NCBI GenBank assembly: GCA_003342895.1
Contig: PTFA01000312.1
Span: 929,421-993,420, forward strand
DNA length: 64,000 nt
From: Casuarius casuarius
Taxonomy: Eukaryota > Chordata > Aves > Casuariiformes > Casuariidae
Direction: 5' to 3'
Translations under genes and position numbers: made by a program
Shown: in pieces, positions 38,040 through 49,689 of the stretch
How the letters are laid out: each line of letters starts with the position of its first letter
How positions within the stretch are numbered: position 1 is the first letter of the stretch
Notes under the pieces: model-generated
What the model was told of the DNA's origin: nothing
Seen by the model: only the letters and a program-made list of their open reading frames with translations
The model's database searches: none

Positions 38040-40015
38040 TTTGGATAATTAGTTAAGAGTAACACACCTGTGCTGTTTGGTGCTTTAAGACTGAGTGATT
38101 GATCTCCAGATGTCATATGCAAAGTAGCTGGGACAGAGGAGAGACAAATTCATGGACATTTTAAAGAAATATATAGGCATAACTCTGATTATTTCCCCAC
38201 TATGAAATGTGAACATACGCTTGTTTGGAGCTAGAACTAGCAATTTGTAAGAAATTCTGACTATAAGAAAAAAAAATTTATCTGGAAAGGGAAGCTGAAA
38301 TCTGTAACTAAATACAAACTTTCAGAGAATCTTGGTTATAGAACAGCTGAAATGTTTCATTTTAGTCTTTTATAACGTTATATTTTATCAGAAAATGTGT
38401 GGGCATGTCACATAATCAGAACTGAGCTTTTCAGTGTTTCAGCACTTGAAGTGCTACAAAAAGGTATTTTACCTAAGGAAAAAATATATTTACTATTTGG
38501 AAAACTACTTGGTCAATAGGATTTTGGCCAAATCTACCATGGACAGTCTACGAAACTCAAAAAAGCTTTGTGAGGTTTACTGTCCTAAACTGCCTTGAGG
38601 TCCTGAGGGTGGAAGGCTGTGTATAAATGCAGACAATTATTTTTATGATAACCTTGGATGGATGAGCAAAAAATAAACCAATACTGAGACACTTACTGAG
38701 TAAAACGAAAACAAATACCAGAGGGAGTCCGTGGAAGAAGTTTGAGTCCAGCTTAAGCATCCTGACATTTTTCTCTTGTCCGAATGGCAATTTGTGGAGT
38801 CTTTTATTAAGTGATAATGGGTGGAGACAAGTCCAAGAACTCCCTCTTCTCAGAAATACCCACTGTTGGAAGGAGTGAGAGGAGAACAGTACTGGCTTGG
38901 ACTTCCTCAATCTTCTTGCTTGTGGGAAAAGAATAGATGGCAGCCACTCTTCTAGAGGGACAGCTATAAACTTCATGTTATTAATGTTCTTCACTGAAGA
39001 AGAATATCATCGGCGTAAAAACATTATTTGGCAGTCATCACTGCCAAATCAGTGCAATGGTCTGGCTGAATGTAAGGAGGGAGGATATCTAGTGTTTAGT
39101 TATGTCATGCAAAGACTGGTAGCATTGACATTGACAGTAACCCTGCTTGCGTGTATTACTGTACACTATTGTATAGCTTTAACATACAAGTGTCTTTTGC
39201 TCTTAATATCAATAATTCATTGGTCTCTGTAATGACCCCTAGGATTTACATGAACCACTATAGTGTCTTAGGTCTACAGTTGTTCATGGCCTTGCTGAAG
39301 TAACTGCTGAAGTAAGTAGAAAAGTAAATGTTAATCCAGAGAATTAAAAAAACAAATGCATTTTAGTTTTTCTTCAGCGCTGGAAAAGGAGAGGAAAATT
39401 TATGAGTTTTAAAATGGTAATGCTAACAGGAACTGCAAGTTTCTCTAAATGGAATTCATCATTCTGTAGTCTAAATGTGATTGTCTTTCTCCTGTTAACT
39501 GGAGACTTACTTTAGTAATTTTTTGAGGAGATTGTTAATTAAGCTATTCACTTTCTTTTGAAGATAATGATGTTGGACATCAGAAATGAGTTCCAGTAGG
39601 CTGTGCCTCCTGTGTTTGAGAGACTTTTCCTGGAGCCCAGTAGCTGCATTATTTCCAGGAAGGCAGCTGCTATGGGGATCACAGTCACCAGAAAGGCTTC
39701 CTCTGGCAGGCCAGAAGTTAGTCCAGTGGGTGACTGTCAAAGTCACAAGAGATTTTACTTACATATTTATTTAGTGTGGAATGAGCACGGGGTTGGAGGA
39801 ATACACTCTTTTGGTAAGTGAAGAAACCACAAAGCTTGCTGTGTTCTTTAGTCGTTAAACATTGTTCCTTGGATTTTGGCATCTTATTAAGGTAAATTCC
39901 TGCAAATAAGTATGCTGGTCACACATGAATTGATATTAGAGCTGAAATGAAGCACGTTCTTAGGTGACACAATCTTTTGGCTAGCCAGAGATAGTGAAAC
40001 AACAGTTTGCATTCA
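38040..40015. other. Unique non-coding DNA
   Basis: A 145-codon minus-strand frame (38557-38994) shows no domain, is not matched by splice signals and overlaps chance frames. No repeat family is recognised apart from the small hairpin listed separately. Confidence 0.55.
39026..39049. other. Perfect 10-bp hairpin with 4-base loop
   Basis: ATTTGGCAGT (39026-39035) is exactly complementary to ACTGCCAAAT (39040-39049), with a CATC loop. TTGGC/GCCAA half-sites spaced this way resemble a nuclear factor I palindrome (TTGGC-N5-GCCAA), although the spacer here is 8 bases instead of 5. It is too short for a microRNA precursor. Confidence 0.7.
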
Positions 40016-40019
40016 GCTT

Positions 40020-41420
40020 ATCCACCGTCTTCATGATACTTTAAACCTCAGAGATACCAACCCCTGCTAGCCTTCTCCTCTCTCAGCCTTTAGTGTTGTC
40101 TTATAAAGCACTCGTTCCCTAGACGCCATCCTTGATTATTTTACTTCTCAGTCTCTGACTCAACTGCATCCTTCTTGAGACTGGAACTGCGTACAGTACT
40201 CAAGATATGGGCATGGTGAGATTTTATAGAGTTGAAGAATGACACGTTCTATCTTGTTCTCAGTGCGCATGTCTTATCTGCCAGTTTTTTGCCTGCACAC
40301 TTGCTTCTCTGAGACCCTTTTGAAGTTCCTATCTGCACGGCAGTCAGCTGCTTTATAGAGCTCAGTATCACCCACAAACTTGGAGGTTTCACTGTTCGTT
40401 CCCTTCTCCAGGTCACTATGAAGTTGTTAGGTAAAACCAGCCTCAACTCTGATTCCAGCAGGACCCTGCTACTGACTCTTTATCCTGAAAAGTGATTGTT
40501 AAGGCTTATCCTTTCCTTCCTATCTTTTTATCTGTGTTCTGTTTATAAAAGAGCCTTTTCTTTCCTGTCCTATGGCATCTTAGTTTCATTAACTTTTGGT
40601 GTGGAATCTTGCTCAGAGCTTTTTAAAAATTAAAATACATTATATCCACTTGATCCCTTTTATCCGAATGCTTATTTGACAGCATTGTAGAAAATCAGCC
40701 ACTTGGAGAGGTGGGTTTTCCCTTTGCAGAAGCCATGCTGACTGCTTCCCACCTGTGGCCCTATGGTCTATAACTTTATTATAGACTGTATTCATTCTAC
40801 TGGTACTGGAAATCGCTCCCCACCTGTAGCTCCCATGACCCCCTCTGGAGCCCTTTTTGTAAATGGGAGTCCATTGACAGTCCTCCAACGCAGCAGCTGT
40901 TCATAGTGATCAGCTACAAACCTTGACCAGCAGTTCTGCAGTTTCATGTTTGAGTTCCCTCAGAGCTCTTGGGTGAGTGCAATCCAGTGCTGGTGACATT
41001 TTAACATCTGATTTGTCTGTTTGATCTAGTACTCCTTGTGTACTTGCTTTAAAGCGATCTAGCTCCTCTGACCTATGCCCCACAACAAATGTGGGGGACG
41101 TGGAAATCTCCCCAATGCCTTCTGTAGTAAACTGACACAGAGAACTCATTGAGCTTCTCTGCTGTGGCCTTAGTGTTCCTGAGTTTTACAACATAGTCAT
41201 CAGGCAGTCTTATTAGCTGTGTTGCTGGCTTCCTGCTTTTGGTGTAGTTAAAAGACTCTCTACCGTCAGTTTAAGCATTCCTTACAAGGCCCTCTTCATG
41301 TTGTTTTCAGCCTCTTAATTTTCTGTTTACATTTGACCTGCTCTATTTTATGGACTTGTCTGCTCTCCTCTTTTGGAAAAACCTTTCTATTTTTTTTATG
41401 GTACTTTAATTTGAAATTAT
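40020..41420 (-). mobile_element. Ancient CR1 LINE, antisense, reverse-transcriptase and 3' region
   Basis: The largest repeat in the window, about 1.4 kb. On the plus strand it gives the inverted CR1 order: GTACAGTACTCAAGATATGG (40191-40210) for the family's 'cagtactccagatg', AAGAATGACACGTTCT (about 40235), ATCACCCACAAACTTGGAGG (about 40368) for 'gtcatcagcaaacttgctgag', the palm region near 40600-40640, GAAGCCATGCTGACTG (about 40729), CCTCAGAGCTCTTGGGTGAG (about 40958), and the far end near 41310-41420. On the minus strand, 40711-40743 reads SQHGFCKGKT, matching the family motif QHGFTKGKS; the equivalent of YLDFSKAFDT (about 40590-40640) is YFNF-stop-KALSK. Stops and frameshifts make it inactive. 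It resembles old sauropsid CR1 rather than recent avian subfamilies. Confidence 0.88.
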
Positions 41421-41424
41421 GCCC

Positions 41425-44400
41425 TAGAAAAATGAGTTGATACTGTGTAATATGTGTGAAATGCTCTTAGATATCTTTATGGTAAGTAGTTCCTTTGCAT
41501 GTTGCAGTTAAGACTTGTTTCTTGTTTCTTGTTACAGTCAGAGACATAAGGTTTGTTGTAATCCTGGACCGCTTGTTATCAGGTGAGACTCTTTTTGGCA
41601 TCTCCCCAGCACATGGTTTGTGGTGTTATTGCATTTGATTTGGGTAGCTAAAGTGTCAGTGCTCAACGTGCCACTTGGGCACAGCATCTCTGGCTGCTCT
41701 GGAATGAACAGCTGTCATTGTTGTGGTTGGTTACAAAATGAGCTTGTGAAAATGAAATGGCTCGGTGCAGCTATGTTCACAGTACATAATAAAAGAAGAG
41801 TCCCTGGAAGCTGGATAGGGAGGGAATCTGAAAGCAGAGGACCAAAAAGCATTTCAGATGAATCCTGTGTAAGGCCTGAACGTCTAGTTGACCTATCACA
41901 CTTGTCTTTCACTCTCTTTAGTTTAATGGGGCATAAGAGAGTTAAAAGCAGAGCTTGGTAGAAACAGAACTTTTCTGAGCTTCAGCAGGTCAGTCGTGGG
42001 CCTGAACAACAAAGCTTGGGGTCAGCAAATGTGACGAATCATCTGAAGTGTCCAGATTCTGACTTTCTGAGGGAGCCGTCTGATTCCTATCTATAGTAAT
42101 GAAGCCGGGCTTCCTTCCTATAGCAATAGTAATGTATGGAGTGAAGGGGTGAAAAAGCATGTTAACTGATGGGATAAAGAAATCCAAATGAGTTAGGTCA
42201 GGATCTCAGAGAGATCAAAGCTGTGGCAGACTTCAAAGCTATGTTTTAGACAAAATAGTTGTTGACCAAATGGGAGGATTAAATTAGTCCTCAATTTTTT
42301 TCTTTCCCTTTTTCCAGTTGAGTTCTTTGTGCTACATTGCTTAAAAATTACAAGTCTACCACTAAGCATTCTTTTAGATATATGTACTACTTCAGATAGA
42401 AATGTTGAGAGTAAAAAATACACCAGAGTCCAGAGGCAGGTTAGATTGATCTTTCCAGAGAGACTAATTCAGCTGGAGTGACTGAGGTAGGCCTACTCCT
42501 CCTTCACAAGATACGCCAGGGTATCAAGCTGTTACCTCTCCAGGAAAAGTAAACACCGTCTAGCGCATGATCTTGAATGCTTATCATCTCAAGGTGAACT
42601 TGAGGAAATTAACCGTTTAGCAGGTATCACACTGAAGAGTGGTTTTGGAACTGGCTCTGGTTCTAACTTAGTGTGGTGAGTAGCGAACTTTCCCCAGTTT
42701 GTGAGTCTTTCTTGCCATTCGCTGACGTTATTGAATCCTCCTCAGTTTCAGGTTTTTTGTGCCCCCCCTTCCCCTCCCCCCCCCCCCCAAAAAAAAACAT
42801 GAGCTGGATGTGTTCTAGCCCGTCCAGATGTTCTCTGATGTTTGATGTATGTGTTTGCACCAAGTGTAACTCATTTGACTTTGATGGAGTAGCAGTCACG
42901 GGCAGTAACTACGGGTGTTGATCGATCTTGAGCACTAGCCATCTGAGTCCATCTTATGGAAATTCCTTCTAGCATTATATTCTTGAGGATTAGAGAAATG
43001 GAGTGCATTCTTCAGGCATCTTTGCCAGAAGAAAATGGCACTCTGGAGGGCAAGAATGCCGTACAGTCACGCTTTTGGATTTATGTAGCCTGTGAGAGAG
43101 GGAGTAGGATGGAGGAGCTTAAAAAGCCTTTTTAGACTCTGATTTCCAGACTGGGAGTGTGTGTGGGGGGTGGTGTTTATGGGTGGGGACCATTTGCACC
43201 CAACACTTACTCCCACTAAAGATGCATAGAGTGCCTGCATTTTTCTTGGTCATGAAATCAAGGAAACAGCTTTTATCAGACCTTACATCTGCTGGTGCCC
43301 TAGGATGTTCAGATGATAACTAATGCCAGGAAGCCCAGAATGTGACAAAATACTGGCAAAGTATTTTATCTGATGATACGTTTGTTTTTCTGACGCTGTG
43401 TTAGGAATATCAATAAACAGATTATATTCTAGCCAAATGAAGAAAAAATTGCAGTAAGCCAATGTCTGAATCCTCCTTTCCTCCTTTGAATGAGTATGCC
43501 CTGCAGCAAGGTGGTATGTTTATTTAGCACAAGTAAAGCTTTTAGATCATTATGGTTGTTCTTTGTAGCACAAGGAAGACATTTCCATTGTCATGGAAAA
43601 ATTACTCTGGGCAGTCAGTTTGCAACTGTTATGCATTGTGTAGCTCCTGTTTGTTTCTGGAGAGCTCAAGAGAAACAATGACATTGGCTTTTCTAAATTG
43701 AAGACTGTGATTTGCTTTGCAGAAAAATAAAACTCTGTATTGCAAATATATCTTCCCTTAAAAGGAATCTTTTCCTGCTAACCCGTAAATGCAGTTTCTC
43801 TTTTCCCCTTCCATCTTGCCTACCTGAAATGAGCATAAATAGGTGGTGTTTGGAAGCTATTAGGAGGGGAAAGACCTGTAGTCTCTGTATCTCTCTTTAC
43901 AGTGTGTCTCATTTACCTTGCAAGCAAACTTGAGTGTGGGGTCTGCCCACCCTCCAATAAGACAGTGGCTAACTTAGGGGGCCAGAAGAGTCGGGAGGAT
44001 GGGAGTTGTGTCTCTGGACCTTCCCCCCGCCAGCAACATTGTCCCTGGACTCAGCACATGAGGGTTTCAGAACAAGCAGTCTTTTCTGAGAAGAGGGATA
44101 ATTACTCCGTCTGGAGGAAGAACTGAGAGCAGGCTTTCTTGCAGGTGCTTCTTGGTATTTCAGTCATTTTCTCTCTGTATGGTTTCTTTCTCCATAATTC
44201 TGTGAAGCCCGTGTCACTTACAGCCTGGTTAAACAGACTAAATACCTACTGTTTTGGAATTATTAATACTCTAGTTCTATGTAGTAATTGAAGAGGATTC
44301 TGAATACAAGATCTTGGAGAGGAGAGATACAGATGGAGTGCACCAGGGCCGTGTGAGCCTGGGAGAACAATCTTGATCTCCCTGCAGAGAGCACAAATGC

Positions 44401-44620
44401 AACCGAAATACCAGCGAGTGACTGACAGATTTTATTTCTCATGTAACCTAGTCTGATGTAGGTGATGTTCTGTGCGTTGTAGAGTTGGAAAGGGCTATGT
44501 TCTAGAAGTGGCTCATAAACTGAGAATTGTTAAAGCAGTCGGGAAGCAGAGATGATGGTGAAATAAATTGCAGGTAGCTCCCATAAATTTCTCCTCACCT
44601 CTTCCCCCTCCCGCTGCCCT
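41425..44620. other. Unique non-coding DNA
   Basis: No exon is supported; the longest frame is 113 codons (41620-41961) with no recognisable domain. The C-rich tract at 42762 and a G-rich stretch at 43153-43188 are the main structural features. The latter has GGG, GGGGGG, GGG and GGGG runs, but loops too long for a canonical quadruplex. Confidence 0.55.
42762..42797 (+). repeat. C7-TT-C4-T-C13-A9 tract, quadruplex-prone minus strand
   Basis: Three C runs of 7, 4 and 13 bases separated by TT and T, then nine A bases. The minus strand easily meets the G-quadruplex pattern (four G runs of three or more, loops of one or two), and the plus strand could form an i-motif. Chance frames across it encode proline or glycine runs. 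Confidence 0.9.
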
Positions 44621-44623
44621 TTT

Positions 44624-44688
44624 TTAAAGACTGCTAAAAAGATGATAGAAAACAACTGGAAAAGCATTCTGCTACTTATTTCTTGGCT
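44624..44688 (+). repeat. Copy 1 of a diverged 65-bp duplicated segment
   Basis: This segment aligns over its whole length with 45212-45274. Shared blocks include TAGAAAACAA, TGGAAAA, CATTCTG and ACTTCTTGGCT or its close variant. Mismatches are mainly transitions (for example CAACTGG against CAATTGG) plus a two-base length difference. The homology fades abruptly on both sides. No repeat family is recognised. It may be a local duplication or two insertions of an unknown short element. Confidence 0.8.
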
Positions 44689-45041
44689 TTGTATGTCTTT
44701 AAGAGAAGCTGTGTTACTTCCTTTCCTGCAATCCTGAAGCTTGAGAGTTAATTCTGAACTTAACAGTCACTGCCTGGGTTTCAGGAGAACTACTAAACTG
44801 CTTAAGTTAAGCCTCTCCATTAGTTTTAGTAGAACTGGATCCTGGTGTCTTATTCCTGAGGGAGCTGGGTGGCAATTATCTGTCTCCTCTTCATCTTGCT
44901 CTCTGTGCTTTTGGGTAGGAGAATGAAGAATACTGCTGTTAGTCCTTTGGAAATTAAGATATTTTTTATTTCCTTTTTCTGACAATTGAAGTATAGCAAG
45001 AGAAACTAAGAATTTCAACCCTTACTGTCTTTCTCTCTCTT

Positions 45042-45068
45042 AAAAAAAAAATAAAAAAATAAAAACAC
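45042..45068 (+). repeat. A-rich simple repeat
   Basis: A runs of five to ten bases separated by single T bases, passing into a short CA stretch and a C6 run. It lies between the two copies of the 65-bp duplicated segment. Confidence 0.85.
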
Positions 45069-45211
45069 ACAAACCCCCCGACTCTTACCTCTCTTGCTTT
45101 CCAAGTAGATGTGGGATGCCTGGAGCCTGGAAAAACAATCTAGGGGAGGAAAACACATTCTATCTCTTTCTTATTCCATCTGCAGACATGAATATTTTTC
45201 ACCTAATTAAT

Positions 45212-45274
45212 TTAAAACTATTAAAAGATAATAGAAAACAATTGGAAAAACATTCTGTTATTCACTTCTTGGCT
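45212..45274 (+). repeat. Copy 2 of a diverged 65-bp duplicated segment
   Basis: This is the partner of 44624-44688, in the same orientation and about 590 bp downstream. By eye roughly four fifths of positions agree. The spacer contains an A-rich simple repeat but no recognised transposon. Confidence 0.8.
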
Positions 45275-45279
45275 CCCAG

Positions 45280-47935
45280 GTCTATCTTCTCGGCACTAGT
45301 CCTTGCCACATATGAATGAGCAAAATACAATCACTAATCTGATGGCAATGATGTTTTAAAAATATTTTTCAGTGTTTTAATCTTGTGAGCTTTTACACTC
45401 TCTGATTCAGTCTGTGCTTGCTCCTGAATAAAATTTTTCTTCACTTCTCATCAAGTACTATATTTCATTCTGTAATCATTAGTGTTGAGCCATGCACATA
45501 TGGAAAAAAAAAAAAAGCAAGATTTTATTTTCTTTTTTATCATACTTTCAGAACTGGCTGTTTTATAAGCAAAAGAATTGTTAAGGGTGTGGAAATACTT
45601 CTGATGATTCAACTGAAATTGTGTAGAAGAAATCATGTTAAGAGATAATCATTGTGGCAGATAAAACAATGGGTAGTGGACTTACAATTTCTTACTCTGA
45701 AAAAATGAAATAAAATTAACACTCAAGTCCCATTTGTTATCCTGTATTTATGGCAGCTGAGGAAGGTATGGCATGAGAACGTAATCTTTTTTTTTTCCTG
45801 TAATAAAATACTTAAGTCCCTTCTATATTTGTTAGCCAAACAGTATTTTTAATACTTACCTTTTCTTGTCTAGGTACATCCTGTCTTCTGCAAGATTCCC
45901 ATGTCTCCTCTTAGCTCTCTGAAATGTACAGAAAGTTCCTGTTCTTGTTGAATGATGTATTGGGGTTGACAGCAGAAATACATTTCGTAGTCTCTAGGAA
46001 GACCTCTAAAAAATAGTTATCTTATTCACAGAGATCTTTGTTATTTGGTATACTTGGTGTTACTGTCAAAATTGATGGTCTTGAAATACTTAGGTGTTGT
46101 CAGTTAAAGCCAGAATAACTAATTAACTTAAACTTGTGGTTAAAAAAACCCTTAGAGTTGTATTTCAGCTTTAATATCTTTTGTGCTTGTCATTCTGTAG
46201 GGAGAGGCTGCTCATCAGAGAGTCTTGCTCTTTTTCCAGTAAACAGAGAAAACTCTTCCCACTCCCCACCCCGGGCTGAGAGAGGAAAGGAAGTATTCTG
46301 CAAAACTCACCTTGGAGGTGAGACAAAAGTCTGGAAGAGTGAGTGGGCACAGGGTGCTGCAGTTAGCTTGTGATTTGTGGGTTTCATAGCTCTTTCACAG
46401 CAGTGATGGAGGAAATAACTAATTGCCGGTTTGGAATTCTGTGAAAGGGAGATACATACTCGATAGACCTTGTATAAACTCTCTGATCATTTTCTGTCAC
46501 TTTTGGTCACAAGAAAAATGTCAAGTATTTATATCTTCTCTGTGGAGAGTTCAGCTGACCTTCCTCCACGCCCTTTCTTCAAGGAAGAAAATTAAAGGTA
46601 TGCCCTTTTTCTACTTAGATATTCCAATCTGTAAAAGAAAAATTCATTTACCTCACCTCCCATCCCCACCCAAGGACTGCTGGTGATGAAAAGAAGCCTA
46701 CTACCTTCTCTACAGTTTGGAGCTGTGTTTAGCTTAGGTCAAAGCCCATAGAAAAGACATGATCAAATATGAAGCTTCTACCAAATGCCGGAAAAGAGGA
46801 GAGGAATTGGTGGTAAAAGATTAAATTTGCTCAGAGCCAAAGCAGTCAGTCAGTGCATAAGCTACATTTCCCCAGTGGCTGGGCTACTCTGCTTTTGCCA
46901 AGATCATATTTTCGTGTTTTATCTTGAAGAGGCTAGTGAAACTAAAGTGCTGTAGAAATTCAGTTTAGATACCCATTCAGAGTTTGCCATACTTACTTAA
47001 TGTAGATTGGTCTGGAAAGTGAGTAACGTTGCTGACATTCAAATACCTGATTTTCCCCAAGACTGGCACCTCAAGAGAATAAATGACACAAACTTTTAGC
47101 ATCTCTGCCTGGTTTTTGAAACCTCCTAAATGCCTGCAAATGTTAAGCGATGTTCTCAGCTTCTTTGAACGGATGGGACTGAAGTCGGGTCAGAGATGTG
47201 GGGTCATGGAGTTGTAGCCAGAGCCAAACTCTTGGTTCACAGATTGCTTTCTGTCCTCAAGCTGTCCTCTAACCACTCAGCATGGCACAATCCACACTGG
47301 CACTTCTCCGTAGCAGGCCTTGTCACCTTATTTGCTCAAGTAGCTGTGGTTCTAGTGAGCTTTAAGGGAGATTTGAAGGGAAGGAGACTTTTCGAGTAAC
47401 AGCTATGGGAAACTTCACCTGCATGCATTACCAGGTGAAACCATGGCGTAATAGCTCTTTGAGTGTAGCAGGAGTCTTGTGTATATTAAAGACAGGACAG
47501 GAATTTTTTGTGTATTAGAACAGTGACTCATGGCATTAATGAAGCCTGGTGTCCTCTGCGTTTGGCTCCTGTGTTGCATATCTTCCCTCTTTTCATCGCT
47601 GCAGCTGCTCTTATATTATTAATCCTCATTTTCCAGAGGTGGGGAACAGCAGTGCTTGGGCTTCTCTGGACCTCCACAAGCATGTATCCATTAGTCAGCA
47701 TAGGCATTCTGGCAGGCCTGCTGGCTCCCAAACTGCTGATCCCGCCTCTGAGTTGTGCTTGTTTTCTCACAGGGTGCTAGCTGGGTTCCCTCTCCTCTAC
47801 TTGTCAGTCGCTTTTTGTGAAACTCGTAGGAGTATAAGTTCCTGGAGACTTTGATTTGGTCGTAGTTTGAGACCGCATTGACAGTGTTGAAACTAAATGG
47901 GCTTGAGTATCAAAATAAAAAAAAAAGTCATAGAT
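45280..47935. other. Unique non-coding DNA
   Basis: No exon or repeat family is recognised. An A12 run lies near 45503. Frames of up to about 100 codons (47508-47854) overlap on both strands, which follows from the rising GC content toward 48000. Confidence 0.55.
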
Positions 47936-47939
47936 ATAT

Positions 47940-48420
47940 TTAATGTTAATGAGTGGCATGACTTCCCTGTCCCATGGGAGAGACATTGCAGCCCAGGAGC
48001 AAAGCCAAGTGGGTTGGCACAGTGGGTCTAGCCATGTGATGCTCAGACTGGGAGTCCCTCTGGTGGTCCTCAGGCTCCCCAGAGCCTCCCTGTGGGGCTC
48101 CCTCGGGGTCCCTTCTGGGTCTCTCTTGGAGTGACCCCAGGCCCCCTCGGTTATGGATGGAGTAGCGCATACATGATTCTGACTGGTTTGTTCAGGTTCC
48201 CATGGCACCTAGCTTTGGCTGGCATTGGCACTCACAATCAGGACCTCCGGAAGGAAGGCTCTCTGCAGCTCTTGCAGCGAGGGACAGGTCACTCCCCGGG
48301 CTTGTAACCAGGCCCAGCCTGCCCAATCTGCCTTCGTTCCCCTTTCCCGCTTGCTTGGAGCTGGCCTGTGGGTTCGCTGTTATTGGAGGGAAGGAGAGGG
48401 AAGCAGCCAGCCTGGATTGC
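47940..48420. other. GC-richer patch with overlapping chance frames
   Basis: The patch is visibly richer in G and C than its surroundings and has a degenerate internal pattern of CTCCC, GGGGTCCC and GGGTCTCT elements at about 48050-48150. Frames of 60 to 134 codons overlap in almost every phase on both strands, which shows that stops are few because AT is low rather than that a gene exists. CpG is present but too thin for an island. A decayed minisatellite is one explanation. Confidence 0.45.
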
Positions 48421-48529
48421 ATCATCACAAGGAGAGAAATAATTCTGGTAAAGTAATTTTGACCACGTGCCATGTAGTGTCAAATGAGAATGTGTCTGGA
48501 CGATAGGATCCTTTATGAAAGCAACACGC

Positions 48530-48800
48530 AAACTGAGCAGATAGAAAGACAGCTGCTCTTCAGCACCCTATTTCTGTGCATTCAATAAATAGCGATGATG
48601 TCTTCTGCTCATTCCGGACAAAGCAATGCTCTAAGAAAGAAGGAAAATTCTTGATGGAGCTGCAGACTCTCATAACTTTTTGATGTTAAGCTTATAATTG
48701 TATTCTAGGGAAAAATTGCAGCCTGTGCAGGTCCATTGAAATTATTTTCAGGTTGCTGTTGGTGATTCATTTGTTTATAATGGTATCGTCCTCCCACTTC
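48530..48800. promoter_or_regulatory. Candidate conserved non-coding element (unverified)
   Basis: Unique AT-rich DNA without low complexity, next to the GC patch, holding TTCAATAAATAG, CTTATAATTG and TTGTTTATAATGG strings of the kind found in homeobox or forkhead site clusters. The judgement is on texture only. Confidence 0.18.
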
Positions 48801-49580
48801 CAGTAGGAGTACAGGAGGAATGGCAGAAAGGGGGGACTTCTCCAGGTTTTCTCATTGGCAGACCATCGCATCAAGTCAGTTTCTGGCCAGAAAGCTCTGT
48901 TGGTCCACTCTTGTGCTGGCAGGTAATTAGCTGGAGGCTAATGATGACTGGAAGTGGGTAAGTGGTGTTGGTGGATGAAGTTGTGCTCTGAGAAACCTGA
49001 CTGTGCTGGCTAAGCTCCAAAATGCATGTGCCCAAATCAGGCAGACCCTGGCTGCTGCAGGGAATGCTTACTGACGATGGCAGTGCTTTTTTTGTACTAT
49101 CCCATTGACACTGTTATTTAAAAAGAAAGAAAAGATTAAAAAAAGAAAACCTAAAAGGCATTTTTCTAAATGTGAACAAAATTGTTATTCTTTTTAAAGC
49201 AGTAGAATGGATCTGTAGGCATCTGAGTGACTGTATTGTGTAATGTTTTCCTTGGAAGAAAAGGTATTGCTCAGGGTCTCATTTAAACTATTACTCTGGC
49301 AAACTCACGCCAGAAATACTCTAGTGGCTCCTCTGTGAGGAAGCCACATTGAATGTAGGTAGGCATGGGGCCTTGCTTTGGAGTTTATGATAGGAGTTCT
49401 TTCTGAAAGAGATAATTTGTCCTAGTGTGATTTTGGTGATCTGTAGTCAAGTTATGGTGATCCTAAATTACTTTGCTCTTTTATCAGTTTAATAATTCTT
49501 GTTTCCTGAAATGCTATTCAACACATTCAGGGTGCTTTTCAATATATAGCTAACTCTCATGATCATCCTTTCAGACAGTC
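48801..49580. other. Unique non-coding DNA
   Basis: No exon, RNA gene or repeat is recognised between the candidate conserved stretch and the MIR fragment. An A-rich patch occurs at about 49122-49150. Confidence 0.5.
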
Positions 49581-49584
49581 AGAT

Positions 49585-49685
49585 AATCACTGTTAAGTTT
49601 ATTTTACAGAGCGAGGAAGAGAAAGCTGAACATTAAAGACTTGGTCAAAGTCTTGCAGGTAAAGAACCCATGTCTTACGGGCTTT
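49585..49685 (-). mobile_element. MIR-type SINE fragment, antisense
   Basis: The plus strand gives the inverted MIR order: TTTATTTTACAGAGCGAGGA (about 49598) for the family's 'cattttacagatgagga', AAAGACTTGGTCAAAGTCTT (about 49635) for 'gtgacttgcccaaggtca', GCAGGTAAAG for 'cagctagtaag', and AGAACCCATGTCTTACGG (about 49663) for 'gaacccaggtctgtctga'. The tRNA-like head is missing. The copy is old. Confidence 0.78.
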
Positions 49686-49689
49686 TTAG

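Noticed and set aside
38557..38994. 145-codon minus-strand frame
   Set aside because: No domain and no conserved-looking motif; flanking sequence shows no promoter or splice structure.
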